49,232 nucleotides of DNA from Microbacterium azadirachtae. GTDB taxonomy: Bacteria; Actinomycetota; Actinomycetes; Actinomycetales; Microbacteriaceae. The notes below the pieces were generated by a model, which worked only from the letters and a program-made list of their open reading frames with translations, was not told where the DNA came from and did not search any database. Positions 41,153 to 49,232 of this stretch are shown here, one piece after another. Numbering within the stretch: the first letter of the stretch is position 1; every line of letters begins with the position of its first letter. The DNA lies in NCBI RefSeq assembly GCF_000956545.1, contig NZ_JYIT01000057.1, positions 1-49,232 on the forward strand, read 5' to 3'. A program made the position numbers and the translations under genes.

Positions 41153-41961
41153 TCGTCGCGGGGTTCCTGCTGCTGGCCGTCGGCCTCGCCGACGTGCTGC
41201 GCGGTTTCCTGCGCGGTCGTGCGTTCTGGATCGGCGCCGGGATCGCCGCTGCGGTGCTGCTCGCGCTCTCCGTGCTCGGGGATGCCGCGCCGTTCGCGCT
41301 GCTCGGCATCGCGCTCGCCGCGCTGTGGACGTGGCTGCTCCCGCTCGAGGGGCGTCCGCGGCTGTCGTTCTGGCCCGCGGTGCTGCTCGCGCTGATCGCG
41401 GTCGGCGGCGTGGCCCTCCTGCCCGCCCGCACCTCCGCCGGACTGCTCTCCGGCGCGCCGCTCCCCACGCCGATCGGCCGCGTCGGCTTCGACCTCGCGG
41501 TGCTCGCGGTGGGCGTCTTCGCGGTGCTGCTGGAGACGGGCAACGTGATCGTGCGCGCCGCCCTGCTCGGCGAGAAGGCGGAGCTCCCCGCCGACGTCGA
41601 GCCCGGACAAGCGCCGCCCGCCGAGGCCGTGCACGGACTGGTGCCCGCGCGGGCGCTCGATCCGGGCGTCCCGACCGCGCCGACGCCGTCGCTGCATGCC
41701 TCCGCTCCGGATTCCGGGTTCCGCGGCGGGCGCCTGATCGGTCCGCTCGAGCGTGTGATCGTGCTCCTGCTGACATTGTTCGCGGCCTATCCTCTGCTGG
41801 CCGCGATGCTCGCGGCCAAGGGGATCGTCCGCTTCCCCGAGATCTCCCGCGACGGCGCCCACGGCGGCCGCGCAGAGTACTTCCTGGTCGGCAGCCTGGT
41901 GAGCTGGGTGGTCGCGCTCGGCGGTGCGCTGCTGCTGTGGTGGGCCACGCACACCGGCTGA
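41149..41961 (+). CDS. 270-residue membrane protein, unknown
   Basis: It starts MIVAGFLLLAVGLADVLRGF, has four spans to ~residue 95 and one at ~115-135, a ~70-residue hydrophilic loop (EKAELPADVEPGQAPPAEAV, SGFRGGRLIG), then two or three more spans. GPLERVIVLLLTLFAAYPLLAAMLAAKGIVRFPEI is the most family-like segment. Function unknown. No promoter or ribosome site stands out. Confidence 0.55.
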   Translation: MIVAGFLLLAVGLADVLRGFLRGRAFWIGAGIAAAVLLALSVLGDAAPFALLGIALAALWTWLLPLEGRPRLSFWPAVLLALIAVGGVALLPARTSAGLLSGAPLPTPIGRVGFDLAVLAVGVFAVLLETGNVIVRAALLGEKAELPADVEPGQAPPAEAVHGLVPARALDPGVPTAPTPSLHASAPDSGFRGGRLIGPLERVIVLLLTLFAAYPLLAAMLAAKGIVRFPEISRDGAHGGRAEYFLVGSLVSWVVALGGALLLWWATHTG

Positions 41962-42085
41962 GCGCGCCGTTCGCCGGCCGGGTCGACCCCGGTCCGGCGC
42001 ACCGGTCACGTCCTGCCGCTCCGGAATGCGGAGAAAGGCAGGACGCGACCGGCGCACCTCGGGAGGATCCGAACGCCCGGGGGCC

Positions 42086-42664
42086 TCAGTCCTCGTTCTT
42101 GCGGCCGCGGGCGAGGGCCCACGCGCCGACGCCGACGCCCACGAGCACGACGGCCCCGATGCCGAGCCCGATCCACAGGCCCGCATCCGCCGACGCCGAG
42201 GCGGTGGGCGCCTCGGTCGACTCCGACGCGGCGGGCCCGCAGACGGGCTTCGCCGAGCCGGCGGCAGCCGGGGTGGCCGTGCCGTCCGGGGCGTACGCGA
42301 ACGTGTAGCTGCCCGAGATCGGATGCCCGTCCGAGGACACCACGCGCCAGAGCACCTCATACGTGCCGGCCGGCCCCAGCGCGACCGGGGACGACACCAC
42401 GGGGCCGTTCAGATCCGGGCATGCCGTCTCGTAGTACTTCTTGTCCGGACCGATCAGCTGGATCACGGTCGCGCCGTCGGTGCCGAGCGGGTCGGCGCTG
42501 AAGGTGAGCGACACCGCCGAGAGGTTCGTCACGGTCGAGCCCTGGGCGGGATCCGTGCCGTCGAGCGTGTCGTGAGCGCTCGCCGCCGCAGCCCCGGAGA
42601 CCGCGAGCACGGTGCCGACGCCGACGGCGGCGGCGAGCGCCGTGAGCCGGTGGCGCAGTCTCAC
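42086..42664 (-). CDS. CopC-domain copper-binding membrane protein
   Basis: 192 residues. The GTG at 42664 overlaps the ycnI stop (GTGA). A signal peptide ends before H in AASAHDTLDG, giving a mature N-terminal histidine. D and H of VVSSDGHPISGSYTF complete the Cu(II) site of CopC proteins. The C-terminus has one span and a KNED tail, so the protein is anchored outside the membrane. It acts with YcnI in extracytoplasmic copper handling. Confidence 0.85.
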   Translation of the reverse strand: MRLRHRLTALAAAVGVGTVLAVSGAAAASAHDTLDGTDPAQGSTVTNLSAVSLTFSADPLGTDGATVIQLIGPDKKYYETACPDLNGPVVSSPVALGPAGTYEVLWRVVSSDGHPISGSYTFAYAPDGTATPAAAGSAKPVCGPAASESTEAPTASASADAGLWIGLGIGAVVLVGVGVGAWALARGRKNED

Positions 42665-43380
42665 GCGCCGGCCTTCCGACGCCCGAGGGCGAAGCCGCCG
42701 AGCAGGGCGCCGCCGGCCGCGACCACGAGCGCCGCGATGCTCAGCCCCAGGGCGAGTCCGCCCTGGCCGCCGGCGGGCTCCTCGGCCTCCGCCATCGGCG
42801 CCGCCGTCGCGGACGCACCGCCGTGGTGATCGGCCGGAGGCGCATCGTTCACCCACAGCACGGGCGCCGGCTCGAGCGTGTCGTCCTTCTTCACCTGCTC
42901 GGGCGTGGCCGACCACTCGACGACCTTGCCGTCCGAATAGGTCTGCGTCGCCGGGATGACGATGTGCCCCGTGTCGGGCACGGGGCCGAGCGACAGCGTG
43001 AACGTCTGGAACTGGCCGGGGGCGATGCCTCCCGCGTCGGCCGTGAAGGTGATCTCGGTGGTCGCCTCGCTGATGGTGTTGCCCTCCACCTTGACGGGCT
43101 TCGGCAGGGTCGTCTTCGTGGCGGCGCCGGTCCAGCCCGCAGTGGGCTGGTAGCTGACGCTCGTGAACGGGCTGTCGGACGGCAGGTGGATGTCGAGCTT
43201 GACCGTGCTGGCGGTCGCCGACTCGTTCGGCACCCGGAAGGTGACGTACGTCCAGGATCCGGCTTCGGCCTGATTCGGCGTCGCGGTGACGTGAGCGGAC
43301 GCGGCGAGGGGGACGGCGACCGCGAGGACGGCGCCGGCGGCGAGGCCCGTGAGCACGCGGGAGAGAGGGGTGTTACGCAT
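42661..43380 (-). CDS. ycnI: YcnI family (DUF1775) copper-binding protein
   Basis: 239 residues. The signal peptide begins MRNTPLSRVLTGLAAGAVLA and ends before HVTATPNQAEAGSWTYVTFR, whose N-terminal His is the copper ligand in YcnI. The domain runs to ~175 (VVEWSATPEQVKKDD), then a linker with an HH pair (PADHHGG) and a C-terminal span. Downstream copC overlaps by four bases. The membrane gene at 43464 lies 83 bp upstream on the same strand. Confidence 0.88.
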   Translation of the reverse strand: MRNTPLSRVLTGLAAGAVLAVAVPLAASAHVTATPNQAEAGSWTYVTFRVPNESATASTVKLDIHLPSDSPFTSVSYQPTAGWTGAATKTTLPKPVKVEGNTISEATTEITFTADAGGIAPGQFQTFTLSLGPVPDTGHIVIPATQTYSDGKVVEWSATPEQVKKDDTLEPAPVLWVNDAPPADHHGGASATAAPMAEAEEPAGGQGGLALGLSIAALVVAAGGALLGGFALGRRKAGA

Positions 43381-43463
43381 GGTGGGAGTGTCTTTCTGAG
43401 TCGTGTGGGTGCACCGCGGCGCGCGAAGCGACGCCCGGAGTGCGGTGCGGAGGGAGGAGGGGG

Positions 43464-44069
43464 TCAGGCCGCCAGCGGCGGACCCCTCCTCGACACGACG
43501 GTCAGCGAGAACAGGGAGCGCAGCACGGGCACGCGCACGGACGGCGCAGCCGTCCCACGGTGCGCCGGCGCCGGTGCGGCCAGGAGCAGCCGCGCGACGA
43601 GGTTCCAGCCGGTGAGCTCGAGGAGGGCCCGCAGCGCCTGCTCGCCCCGGCCCAGGGCCAGCACGGTGAGCACCGCCGCGATCGCGTGGGCGATCCACAT
43701 GGCCGGCCGCAGGTGCAGGACGTGGCCGGCGTCGACCGCCGTCGCACCCAGGGCGCCCGCGAGCTCCGTGCCGTGGAGGTGCGCACCGAGCCCAGGCGTC
43801 ACGGATCCGGATCCGGATCCGACCCCGATCAGCAGCAGGCCGTGGAAGGCGATCTGGCTCAGCCCCACCGCGAGGGACAGGCGGATCCAGCTCAGCCGGC
43901 GGCCGGCGAGGGCGATGCAGACCGGGGCGGCGAACAGCAGCGCGAGCACCATGCCGATCAGGGGCGCGGGCGCGCCGTCGGCGGTGGAGTGGGAGACGGA
44001 GGCGACGAACGTCGCGACCAGGGCGGCGATCAGGCCCCGGACCGTGCGACCTGCGCGCGTTCCCCACAC
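43464..44069 (-). CDS. Membrane protein of the copper locus
   Basis: This 201-residue protein starts VWGTRAGRTVRGLIAALVAT (GTG 44069, with TAGGCT 7 nt upstream on the minus strand). About five spans; histidines occur in SHSTADG, FHGLLL, HLHGTEL and GHVLHLRPAMWIAH, some conceivably metal ligands. It precedes ycnI-copC on the same strand. Function unknown; copper transport is inferred from neighbours. Confidence 0.65.
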   Translation of the reverse strand: MWGTRAGRTVRGLIAALVATFVASVSHSTADGAPAPLIGMVLALLFAAPVCIALAGRRLSWIRLSLAVGLSQIAFHGLLLIGVGSGSGSVTPGLGAHLHGTELAGALGATAVDAGHVLHLRPAMWIAHAIAAVLTVLALGRGEQALRALLELTGWNLVARLLLAAPAPAHRGTAAPSVRVPVLRSLFSLTVVSRRGPPLAA

Positions 44070-44136
44070 AGCTGCCAGCCTAGCCGGACGTTTCCGGCGG
44101 GCCGAGCGGGCCGATCCGCGCTGATACCCTGAACCG

Positions 44137-45438
44137 GTGTCGAACCCATCCCTGACGACCGCGACACCGGCCATCGACCCCTCGTTCGAGAACGTGTGGG
44201 ACGAACTGGTGTGGCGCGGACTCGTCCACGTGTCCACGGATCCCGAGGCGCTGCGCGCCCTGCTCGCCGGGCCCGCGATCACGTATTACTGCGGCTTCGA
44301 CCCGACCGCGCCGAGCCTGCACCTGGGCAACCTCGTGCAGCTGCTCACCCTGCGCCGCATCCAGCTCGCCGGCCACAAGCCGCTCGGCCTCGTCGGCGGA
44401 TCCACGGGACTCATCGGCGATCCGCGCCCCACGGCCGAGCGCACGCTGAACACGCGGGAGACGGTCGAGGAGTGGGTCGGTCGCCTGCGCGCCCAGGTCG
44501 AGCGCTACCTGAGCTTCGAGGGCGACAACGCGGCGCGCATCGTGAACAACCTCGACTGGACGGCGCCGCTGAGCGCGATCGACTTCCTGCGCGAGATCGG
44601 CAAGCACTACCGCGTGGGCACGATGCTGAAGAAGGACGCGGTCGCGGCGCGGCTCAACTCCGACGCGGGCATCAGCTACACCGAGTTCAGCTACCAGATC
44701 CTGCAGGGCCTCGACTTCCTCGAGCTCTACCGCCAGTACGGCTGCGTGCTGCAGACCGGCGGCAGCGACCAGTGGGGCAACCTCACCAGCGGCACGGATC
44801 TGATCCACCGGGTCGAGGGCGTGTCGGCGCATGCGATCGGCACCCCGCTGATCACGAACAGCGACGGCACGAAGTTCGGCAAGAGCGAGGGCAACGCGAT
44901 CTGGCTCGACGCCGAGATGTGCAGCCCGTACCGGATGTACCAGTTCTGGCTGGGCACCGCCGACGCCGACGTGATCGACCGCCTCAAGGTGTTCACCTTC
45001 CTCACCCGCGCGGAGATCGAGGAGTACGCGGCGCTGGTCGAGGCGGAGCCGTTCCGGCGCGCCGCGCAGAAGCGCCTCGCGCTCGAGGTCGTCGCGACGG
45101 TCCACGGGATCGATGCGGCCGCGGCCGTCATCGCCGCGTCGGAGGCGCTGTTCGGTCAGGGCGACCTGGCCGTGCTCGACGCCGCGACGCTGCGCTCCGC
45201 ACTGGAGGAGCTGCCGAACGCGCAGGTCGCCGCCGGATCCTCCGTGGTCGACGCGCTCGTCGCGACCGGCCTGGTGTCCAGTGCCTCCGAGGCGCGCAGG
45301 GCCATCGCCCAGGGCGGCGTCTCGATCGACGGCGTCCGCGTCGAGGCTGACGACGCGACCGTGCCGCTGGGACTGCCCGGCGGCGTCTCGGTGCTGCGTC
45401 GCGGCAAGAAGACCCTCGCGGGACTGCTCCCTGCCTGA
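44137..45438 (+). CDS. tyrS: Tyrosyl-tRNA synthetase
   Basis: 433 residues. Class I motif HLGN at 62-65 and the KMSKS equivalent K246-F-G-K-S250 are present. YCGFDPTAPSLHLGNL and SYQILQGLDFLELYRQYGC bind tyrosine. A C-terminal S4 RNA-binding domain follows (SEARRAIAQGGVSIDGVRV). It attaches tyrosine to tRNA-Tyr. TACCCT (44125-44130) is 6 nt before the GTG. Confidence 0.97.
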   Translation: MSNPSLTTATPAIDPSFENVWDELVWRGLVHVSTDPEALRALLAGPAITYYCGFDPTAPSLHLGNLVQLLTLRRIQLAGHKPLGLVGGSTGLIGDPRPTAERTLNTRETVEEWVGRLRAQVERYLSFEGDNAARIVNNLDWTAPLSAIDFLREIGKHYRVGTMLKKDAVAARLNSDAGISYTEFSYQILQGLDFLELYRQYGCVLQTGGSDQWGNLTSGTDLIHRVEGVSAHAIGTPLITNSDGTKFGKSEGNAIWLDAEMCSPYRMYQFWLGTADADVIDRLKVFTFLTRAEIEEYAALVEAEPFRRAAQKRLALEVVATVHGIDAAAAVIAASEALFGQGDLAVLDAATLRSALEELPNAQVAAGSSVVDALVATGLVSSASEARRAIAQGGVSIDGVRVEADDATVPLGLPGGVSVLRRGKKTLAGLLPA

Positions 45439-45449
45439 GACCGGATCCG

Positions 45450-45483
45450 ATCCCCGGGACCGCATGCGCGCGATCCCGGGGTC
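45450..45483 (+). terminator. Terminator after tyrS
   Basis: CCCCGGGA (45452-45459) pairs with TCCCGGGG (45474-45481), 13 bp after the stop. Confidence 0.7.
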
Positions 45484-45598
45484 CGGGGCGCGACACACGG
45501 CGAAACGCAGTTCGCGCGACCGGTGCGCGTATGATCCACTCGGATGCGCGGGGCGCGCCCTTTCCGCATGCACTTTTCACTCTGAACGGAGTCTCTCC

Positions 45599-46423
45599 AT
45601 GTCTCACCGTCGCATCGCCCGGATCGCCGTCGGCCTCGCCGCATCCGCCCTCGTCGTCACGCTCGCCGCCTGCTCGGGCGGCGCGTCCGGCAAGCCCACG
45701 GCATCCTCCGGCGCGGACACGGCGTCCTACGGGCTGGTGAAGCCGGGCACGCTGACGGTCGCGACCGAGGGGACCTACAGCCCGTTCACGTACCACGCGG
45801 ACGGCGGATCGGGCGAGCTCGTCGGCTACGACGTCGAGGTCGCGCAGGCGGTCGGCAAGGAGCTCGGTCTGAAGGTCGAGTTCCAGGAGACGCAGTGGGA
45901 CGGGATCTTCGCGGGACTCGAGGCCGGCCGCTTCGACGTCATCGGCAACCAGGTCTCGATCAATCCGGAGCGCCAGGCGAAGTACCTGTTCTCCACGCCG
46001 TACACCGTCTCGCCGAGCGTCGTGGTGGTGAAGAAGGGCGACACGTCGATCAAGAGCTTCTCCGATCTCAAGGGCAAGACCACCGCGCAGTCCCTGACGA
46101 GCAACTTCTACAAGCTCGCGCAGGACGCCGGGGCGAACGTCGAGTCGGTCGAGGGCTGGGCCCAGGCCGTCGCCCTGCTCGAGCAGGGCCGCGTGCAGGC
46201 CACGGTCAACGACAAGCTCACCTACCTGGACTACGTCAAGCAGCACCCGGACGCGAAGCTGGCCGTGGCCGCGCAGACCGACCCGGCGCAGAGCGCGTTC
46301 GCATTCACCAAGAAGAAGGACGCGCTCGTGAAGGCCGTCGACGGAGCGCTCGCGAAGCTGTCCTCCGACGGCACGCTCGCCAAGCTCGGCAAGAAGTACT
46401 TCGGCGAAGACGTCTCGAAGTAG
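45599..46423 (+). CDS. Cystine-type ABC transporter substrate-binding lipoprotein
   Basis: This 274-residue protein begins MSHRRIARIAVGLAASALVV with lipobox LAAC-S. GTLTVATEGTYSPFTYHADG, GYDVEVAQAVGKELGL and VEGWAQAVALLEQGRVQATV match TcyA/TcyJ/FliY-like cystine binders, including the C-terminal KKYFGEDVSK. TATGAT (45528-45533) is a likely -10, giving a ~60-nt leader. First gene of a three-gene transporter operon. Confidence 0.82.
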   Translation: MSHRRIARIAVGLAASALVVTLAACSGGASGKPTASSGADTASYGLVKPGTLTVATEGTYSPFTYHADGGSGELVGYDVEVAQAVGKELGLKVEFQETQWDGIFAGLEAGRFDVIGNQVSINPERQAKYLFSTPYTVSPSVVVVKKGDTSIKSFSDLKGKTTAQSLTSNFYKLAQDAGANVESVEGWAQAVALLEQGRVQATVNDKLTYLDYVKQHPDAKLAVAAQTDPAQSAFAFTKKKDALVKAVDGALAKLSSDGTLAKLGKKYFGEDVSK

Positions 46424-46429
46424 CACGCC

Positions 46430-47095
46430 ATGCCCGACGGGCTGCACCTCTTCCTGGAGTCGTTCTGGCCGATCGTCTGGGGCGGGATCAGCGGGACCAT
46501 CCCGCTGGCCCTCGCCTCGTTCGCGATCGGCCTGGTGCTCGCGCTGCTCATCGCGCTGATGCGCCTGTCCGAGTCGCGCGTGCTCTCGGGCATCGCCCGA
46601 GGCTACGTGTCGGTGATCCGGGGCACGCCGCTGCTGGTGCAGCTCTTCGTGATCTTCTACGGCCTGGGCGCCGTCGGGATCGTCATCGACCCGTGGCCGT
46701 CGGCGATTGCGGCGTTCTCGCTCAACGTCGGCGGCTACGCCGCGGAGATCATCCGCGCCGCGATCCTCTCGGTGCCGGTGGGGCAGTGGGAGGCGGGGTA
46801 CACGATCGGGATGTCGCGCGGCCGGACCCTGCGCCGGATCATCCTCCCGCAGGCGGCGCGGGTCTCGGTTCCGCCGCTCTCCAACACGTTCATCTCCCTC
46901 GTCAAGGACACGTCGCTGGCCTCCCTCATCCTGGTCACCGAGCTGTTCCGCGTCGCCCAGCGCATCGCCGCAGCCAGCCAGGAGGTCATGCTGCTGTACC
47001 TCGAGGCGGCGCTCGTCTACTGGCTGTTCTGCCTCGTGCTCTCCGGGGCGCAGGGCTTCGTGGAGAAGAAGCTGGACCGCTATGTCGCTCATTGA
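46430..47095 (+). CDS. Cystine-type ABC transporter permease
   Basis: 221 residues with about five spans and the polar amino acid permease (HisM) signature: YVSVIRGTPLLVQLFVIFYG and AAEIIRAAILSVPVGQWEAG. It starts 6 bp after the binding protein stop and overlaps the ATPase gene by 14 bp. Confidence 0.88.
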   Translation: MPDGLHLFLESFWPIVWGGISGTIPLALASFAIGLVLALLIALMRLSESRVLSGIARGYVSVIRGTPLLVQLFVIFYGLGAVGIVIDPWPSAIAAFSLNVGGYAAEIIRAAILSVPVGQWEAGYTIGMSRGRTLRRIILPQAARVSVPPLSNTFISLVKDTSLASLILVTELFRVAQRIAAASQEVMLLYLEAALVYWLFCLVLSGAQGFVEKKLDRYVAH

Positions 47096-47876
47096 TCCGC
47101 CGACGTCGACGCCGCTGCTGCGCGCGACCGGTCTGACGAAGGCCTTCGGCGCCCACGAGGTGCTCAAGGGCATCGACCTCGACGTGAAGCGGGGCGAGGT
47201 GGTCGCGCTCATCGGGCCGAGCGGCTCGGGCAAGACGACGGTGCTGCGCTCCCTGAACGGGCTCGAGACGCCCGACGCGGGGGTGCTGTCCTTCGACGGG
47301 GGTCCCGTCGTGGACTTCGCGAACCGCGGAGACCGGCGGTCCGCGGAGCGGTCACGACTCGCGCTGCGCGACCGGTCCGCGATGGTCTTCCAGCACCACA
47401 ACCTGTTCCCGCACATGACCGTTCTGCAGAACGTGATGGAGGGCCCGGTGCAGGTGAAGGGCGTGCCGAAGCCGCAGGCCGAGGAGGAGGCGCTCGCCCT
47501 GCTCGGACGCGTGGGCCTCGCCGACAAGCGCGACTCCTATCCCTTCCAGCTCTCCGGCGGACAGCAGCAGCGTGTCGGGATCGTGCGGGCGCTGGCGCTG
47601 AAGCCGGACCTGCTGCTCTTCGACGAGCCCACGAGCGCGCTGGACCCTGAGCTCGTCGGCGAGGTGCTGAGCGTGATCTCGGAGCTGGTGGCCGAGGGCT
47701 GGACGATGGTGATCGTGACGCACGAGCTCGGCTTCGCGCGGCAGGTCGCCGACGAGGTGCTGTTCATGGACGACGGCGTCGTCGTCGAGCGCGGCGCGCC
47801 GTCGCAGGTCTTCACCGCGCCGGTGCACGAGCGCACGCGACGTTTCCTGGATCGGATCCTGCGCCCGTACGAGTGA
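47082..47876 (+). CDS. Cystine-type ABC transporter ATPase
   Basis: 264 residues: Walker A GPSGSGKTT, Q-loop MVFQHHNLFPHMT, signature LSGGQQQRVGIVRAL, Walker B LLLFDEPTSALDPEL, H-loop VTHELGFARQVADEV. This is the amino-acid (GlnQ/TcyC) type. The start was chosen at ATG 47082, inside the permease 3' end. Confidence 0.9.
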   Translation: MSLIDPPTSTPLLRATGLTKAFGAHEVLKGIDLDVKRGEVVALIGPSGSGKTTVLRSLNGLETPDAGVLSFDGGPVVDFANRGDRRSAERSRLALRDRSAMVFQHHNLFPHMTVLQNVMEGPVQVKGVPKPQAEEEALALLGRVGLADKRDSYPFQLSGGQQQRVGIVRALALKPDLLLFDEPTSALDPELVGEVLSVISELVAEGWTMVIVTHELGFARQVADEVLFMDDGVVVERGAPSQVFTAPVHERTRRFLDRILRPYE

Positions 47877-47906
47877 TCCTCGGGTCCGGCCGGATACCGT
47901 CGGGTC

Positions 47907-48704
47907 ATGCCGTTCACTCCCAGTCATGCGATCGTCGCCCTGCCGTTCATCCGCACGCCGTTCGTGCCGGCTGCGGTCGCGATCGGCGCCATGGCTCCTG
48001 ATCTGCCGCTCTTCACGCGCGGTGCGATCGTGGGCTACGACGTCACCCACGACCTGCGCTGGCTGCCGGTGACGGTCGGGGTCGCGCTGATTCTGCTCCT
48101 GATCTGGAGAGTGCTCCTACGGCCGGCCGCGCGGATGCTGGCACCGCGGTTCCTCGCGCAGCGTCTGCCCGCCGAATGGGACCGTGGTGGCCGCGCCGCC
48201 CTCGAGGAGACGTTCGGCACGCCGCTCCGCACGCTTCTGCTCCTGGTCGCTCTCGCACTCGGGATCGTCTCGCACATCCTGTGGGACGCGTTCACGCACG
48301 AGGGGAGGGGCGGCGTCGCCCTCATCCCCGCGCTCGACCGGTCCTGGGGGCTCCTGCCGGGGTACAAGTGGCTGCAGTACGCGTCGGGGATCGGAGGCCT
48401 GGCGGTGCTGGCGGTCGCGGGCGCGGTCTGGCTGCGCCGCCGGGTTCCGGCTGCCGCAGACACCGCCCCTCTCGCGCTCCGTCTGACCTGGTGGGTGTCG
48501 CTCCCGGCGTTCCTGCTCGCGGCGGCGTGCATCGGCCTGGCCCTCTACGGGCCGCTCACGCCGGAGTTCACGGTGCAGCACCTCGCGTACCGGACTCTTC
48601 CCTTCGCGGTCGGGATCTGGGGAGCCCTCTCCCTGATCCTGGTGTCGGTGCTGCGGGGCCGCCGGCGCAGATCCGCGGAATCCCGCGCCGAACCGCCTCG
48701 ATGA
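47907..48704 (+). CDS. DUF4184 family membrane protein
   Basis: 265 residues opening MPFTPSHAIVALPFIRTPFV with GAMAPDLPLFTRG, the DUF4184 pattern; about six spans, and H in VSHILWDAFTHEGRGG is also typical. Function unknown. TACCGT (47895-47900) is 6 nt before the ATG (leaderless). Confidence 0.82.
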   Translation: MPFTPSHAIVALPFIRTPFVPAAVAIGAMAPDLPLFTRGAIVGYDVTHDLRWLPVTVGVALILLLIWRVLLRPAARMLAPRFLAQRLPAEWDRGGRAALEETFGTPLRTLLLLVALALGIVSHILWDAFTHEGRGGVALIPALDRSWGLLPGYKWLQYASGIGGLAVLAVAGAVWLRRRVPAAADTAPLALRLTWWVSLPAFLLAAACIGLALYGPLTPEFTVQHLAYRTLPFAVGIWGALSLILVSVLRGRRRRSAESRAEPPR

Positions 48705-48785
48705 AGCTGCTCTCCGCCGCGTGCGACACGCCCGAGAGTGGGCCACGATTTGCCGGAACCCCGGGATCCGCGTAACTTATTACTT

Positions 48786-48842
48786 GTTCGCCCCAAGCGG
48801 TAGAGCGAAGGGCCGGAAGGCCTGACTCCCCAAGCGGCGAAC
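48786..48842 (+). other. Structured 57-nt element upstream of rRNA promoters
   Basis: GTTCGCC (48786-48792) pairs with GGCGAAC (48836-48842); CCCCAAGCGG occurs as a direct repeat at 48791 and 48828; GGCC-GGAA-GGCC forms an inner hairpin. It contains no ORF. It may be a small RNA, a terminator relic or a regulatory structure. Confidence 0.35.
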
Positions 48843-48948
48843 ACCATCCACCACTTCCTCGGAAGCCGGTTCCTCTTCGCGGGTTCTCCCCGCACAGAGG
48901 ATCAAGCGCGTGCGCTTGAGAGGATGACCGTCCGCCAGGATCGTCGAT

Positions 48949-48976
48949 TTGACAGACTGGCCGGGAGGGCTAAGCT
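48949..48976 (+). promoter_or_regulatory. rRNA promoter P1
   Basis: TTGACA (48949-48954), 16-bp spacer, TAAGCT (48971-48976), followed by AGAGAAGTTGCC. Confidence 0.85.
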
Positions 48977-49036
48977 AGAGAAGTTGCCTCGGAAACGAGG
49001 GAACGGATCCGGTTCTGAACCTCACGGCGTGTCGAT

Positions 49037-49064
49037 TTGACAGCCTGAGCGACACGGATAAGAT
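49037..49064 (+). promoter_or_regulatory. rRNA promoter P2
   Basis: TTGACA (49037-49042), 16-bp spacer, TAAGAT (49059-49064), again followed by AGAGAAGTTGCC. It is 88 bp after P1 and shares flanking bases GTCGATTTGACAG, so the two arose by duplication. Confidence 0.88.
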
Positions 49065-49076
49065 AGAGAAGTTGCC

Positions 49077-49232
49077 CTGAAGGGAAGGCCGAGAGGCCGG
49101 AACGCAGGAGCATCCGATCCTTGAGAACTCAACAGCGTGCACTTGTCAAATGCCAATTTATTCCTCGTCCAGTCTTCGGGCTGGTTGAGAAATTCCTTTG
49201 GATCAAAGACCAGCCCTTCGGGGTTGGCATTC
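49077..49232 (+). other. rRNA operon leader (16S gene beyond window)
   Basis: CTTGAGAACTCAACAGCGTGCA is typical of actinobacterial rRNA leaders. AATGCCAA (49149-49156) and TTGGCATT (49224-49231) can pair, with CCAG/CTGG hairpins inside. TTGGATCAAAG and related bases suggest processing and antitermination signals. The mature 16S start is not reached. Confidence 0.7.

Noticed and set aside
1..49232. CRISPR array, insertion sequence or transposase
   Set aside because: No regularly spaced repeats with unique spacers, no DDE or serine recombinase motifs and no IS-type inverted ends seen on either strand.

Overview
The window is about 49 kb of high-GC actinobacterial chromosome. It most resembles Microbacterium or a close relative in the Microbacteriaceae. 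The evidence is the GC-rich codon use, a DUF7882 protein of a type common in that family, a YcnI/CopC copper locus, and a dozen genes whose -10 box (TANNNT) lies only 6-7 nt before the start codon, which is the layout of leaderless mRNAs. The last 280 nt are the promoter and leader region of an rRNA operon whose 16S gene lies beyond the window.

Layout. Positions 1-2984 are backbone: the end of cydC, a DUF4406 protein divergent from a DeoR-type regulator, and a short MetE-like barrel protein. At 3093-3183 lies tRNA-Ser(CGA). Its last 27 nt recur at 13943-13969, which delimits a 10.8-kb island without an integrase. The island carries a catabolic cluster (Gfo/Idh/MocA oxidoreductase fused to an ASCH domain, TetR regulator, GPH-type transporter, M28-like metallohydrolase, FAD-dependent amine oxidase, amidase), then wreckage: a phosphotransferase without its N-lobe joined to a broken zinc-hook SMC-like ATPase. 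A fragment of an Abi-like gene lies just past the right junction.

Positions 14547-19394 hold what I regard as the most interesting system. A 35-codon peptide gene with a strong ribosome site overlaps the start of a NarX-type histidine kinase. A LuxR-type response regulator is divergent from them. A long perfect palindrome sits in that divergent promoter, and its 14-bp core recurs in a second divergent promoter. The second promoter separates a secreted Gly/Ala-rich protein, followed by two tiny membrane proteins, from a secreted six-cysteine protein with a translationally coupled partner. This looks like a peptide-sensing two-component circuit controlling secreted, possibly bacteriocin-like, products and their immunity proteins. 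The function is inference; the layout and shared operator are visible. A vapBC pair and a truncated DUF2283 gene follow.

Positions 20290-48704 are mostly ordinary chromosome: an orphan LuxR regulator coupled to an SDR protein, a lipoprotein, an InhA/M6 metalloprotease with a sortase-like tail, a Kup potassium transporter behind 11-bp-spaced direct repeats, RidA divergent from a D-serine dehydratase-like enzyme, a LacI-regulated monosaccharide ABC transporter (chvE-gguA-gguB), a LysE exporter, a NERD protein, an APC permease, two membrane proteins, the ycnI-copC copper locus, tyrS, a cystine-type ABC transporter and a DUF4184 protein. No CRISPR array, insertion sequence or transposase was seen.
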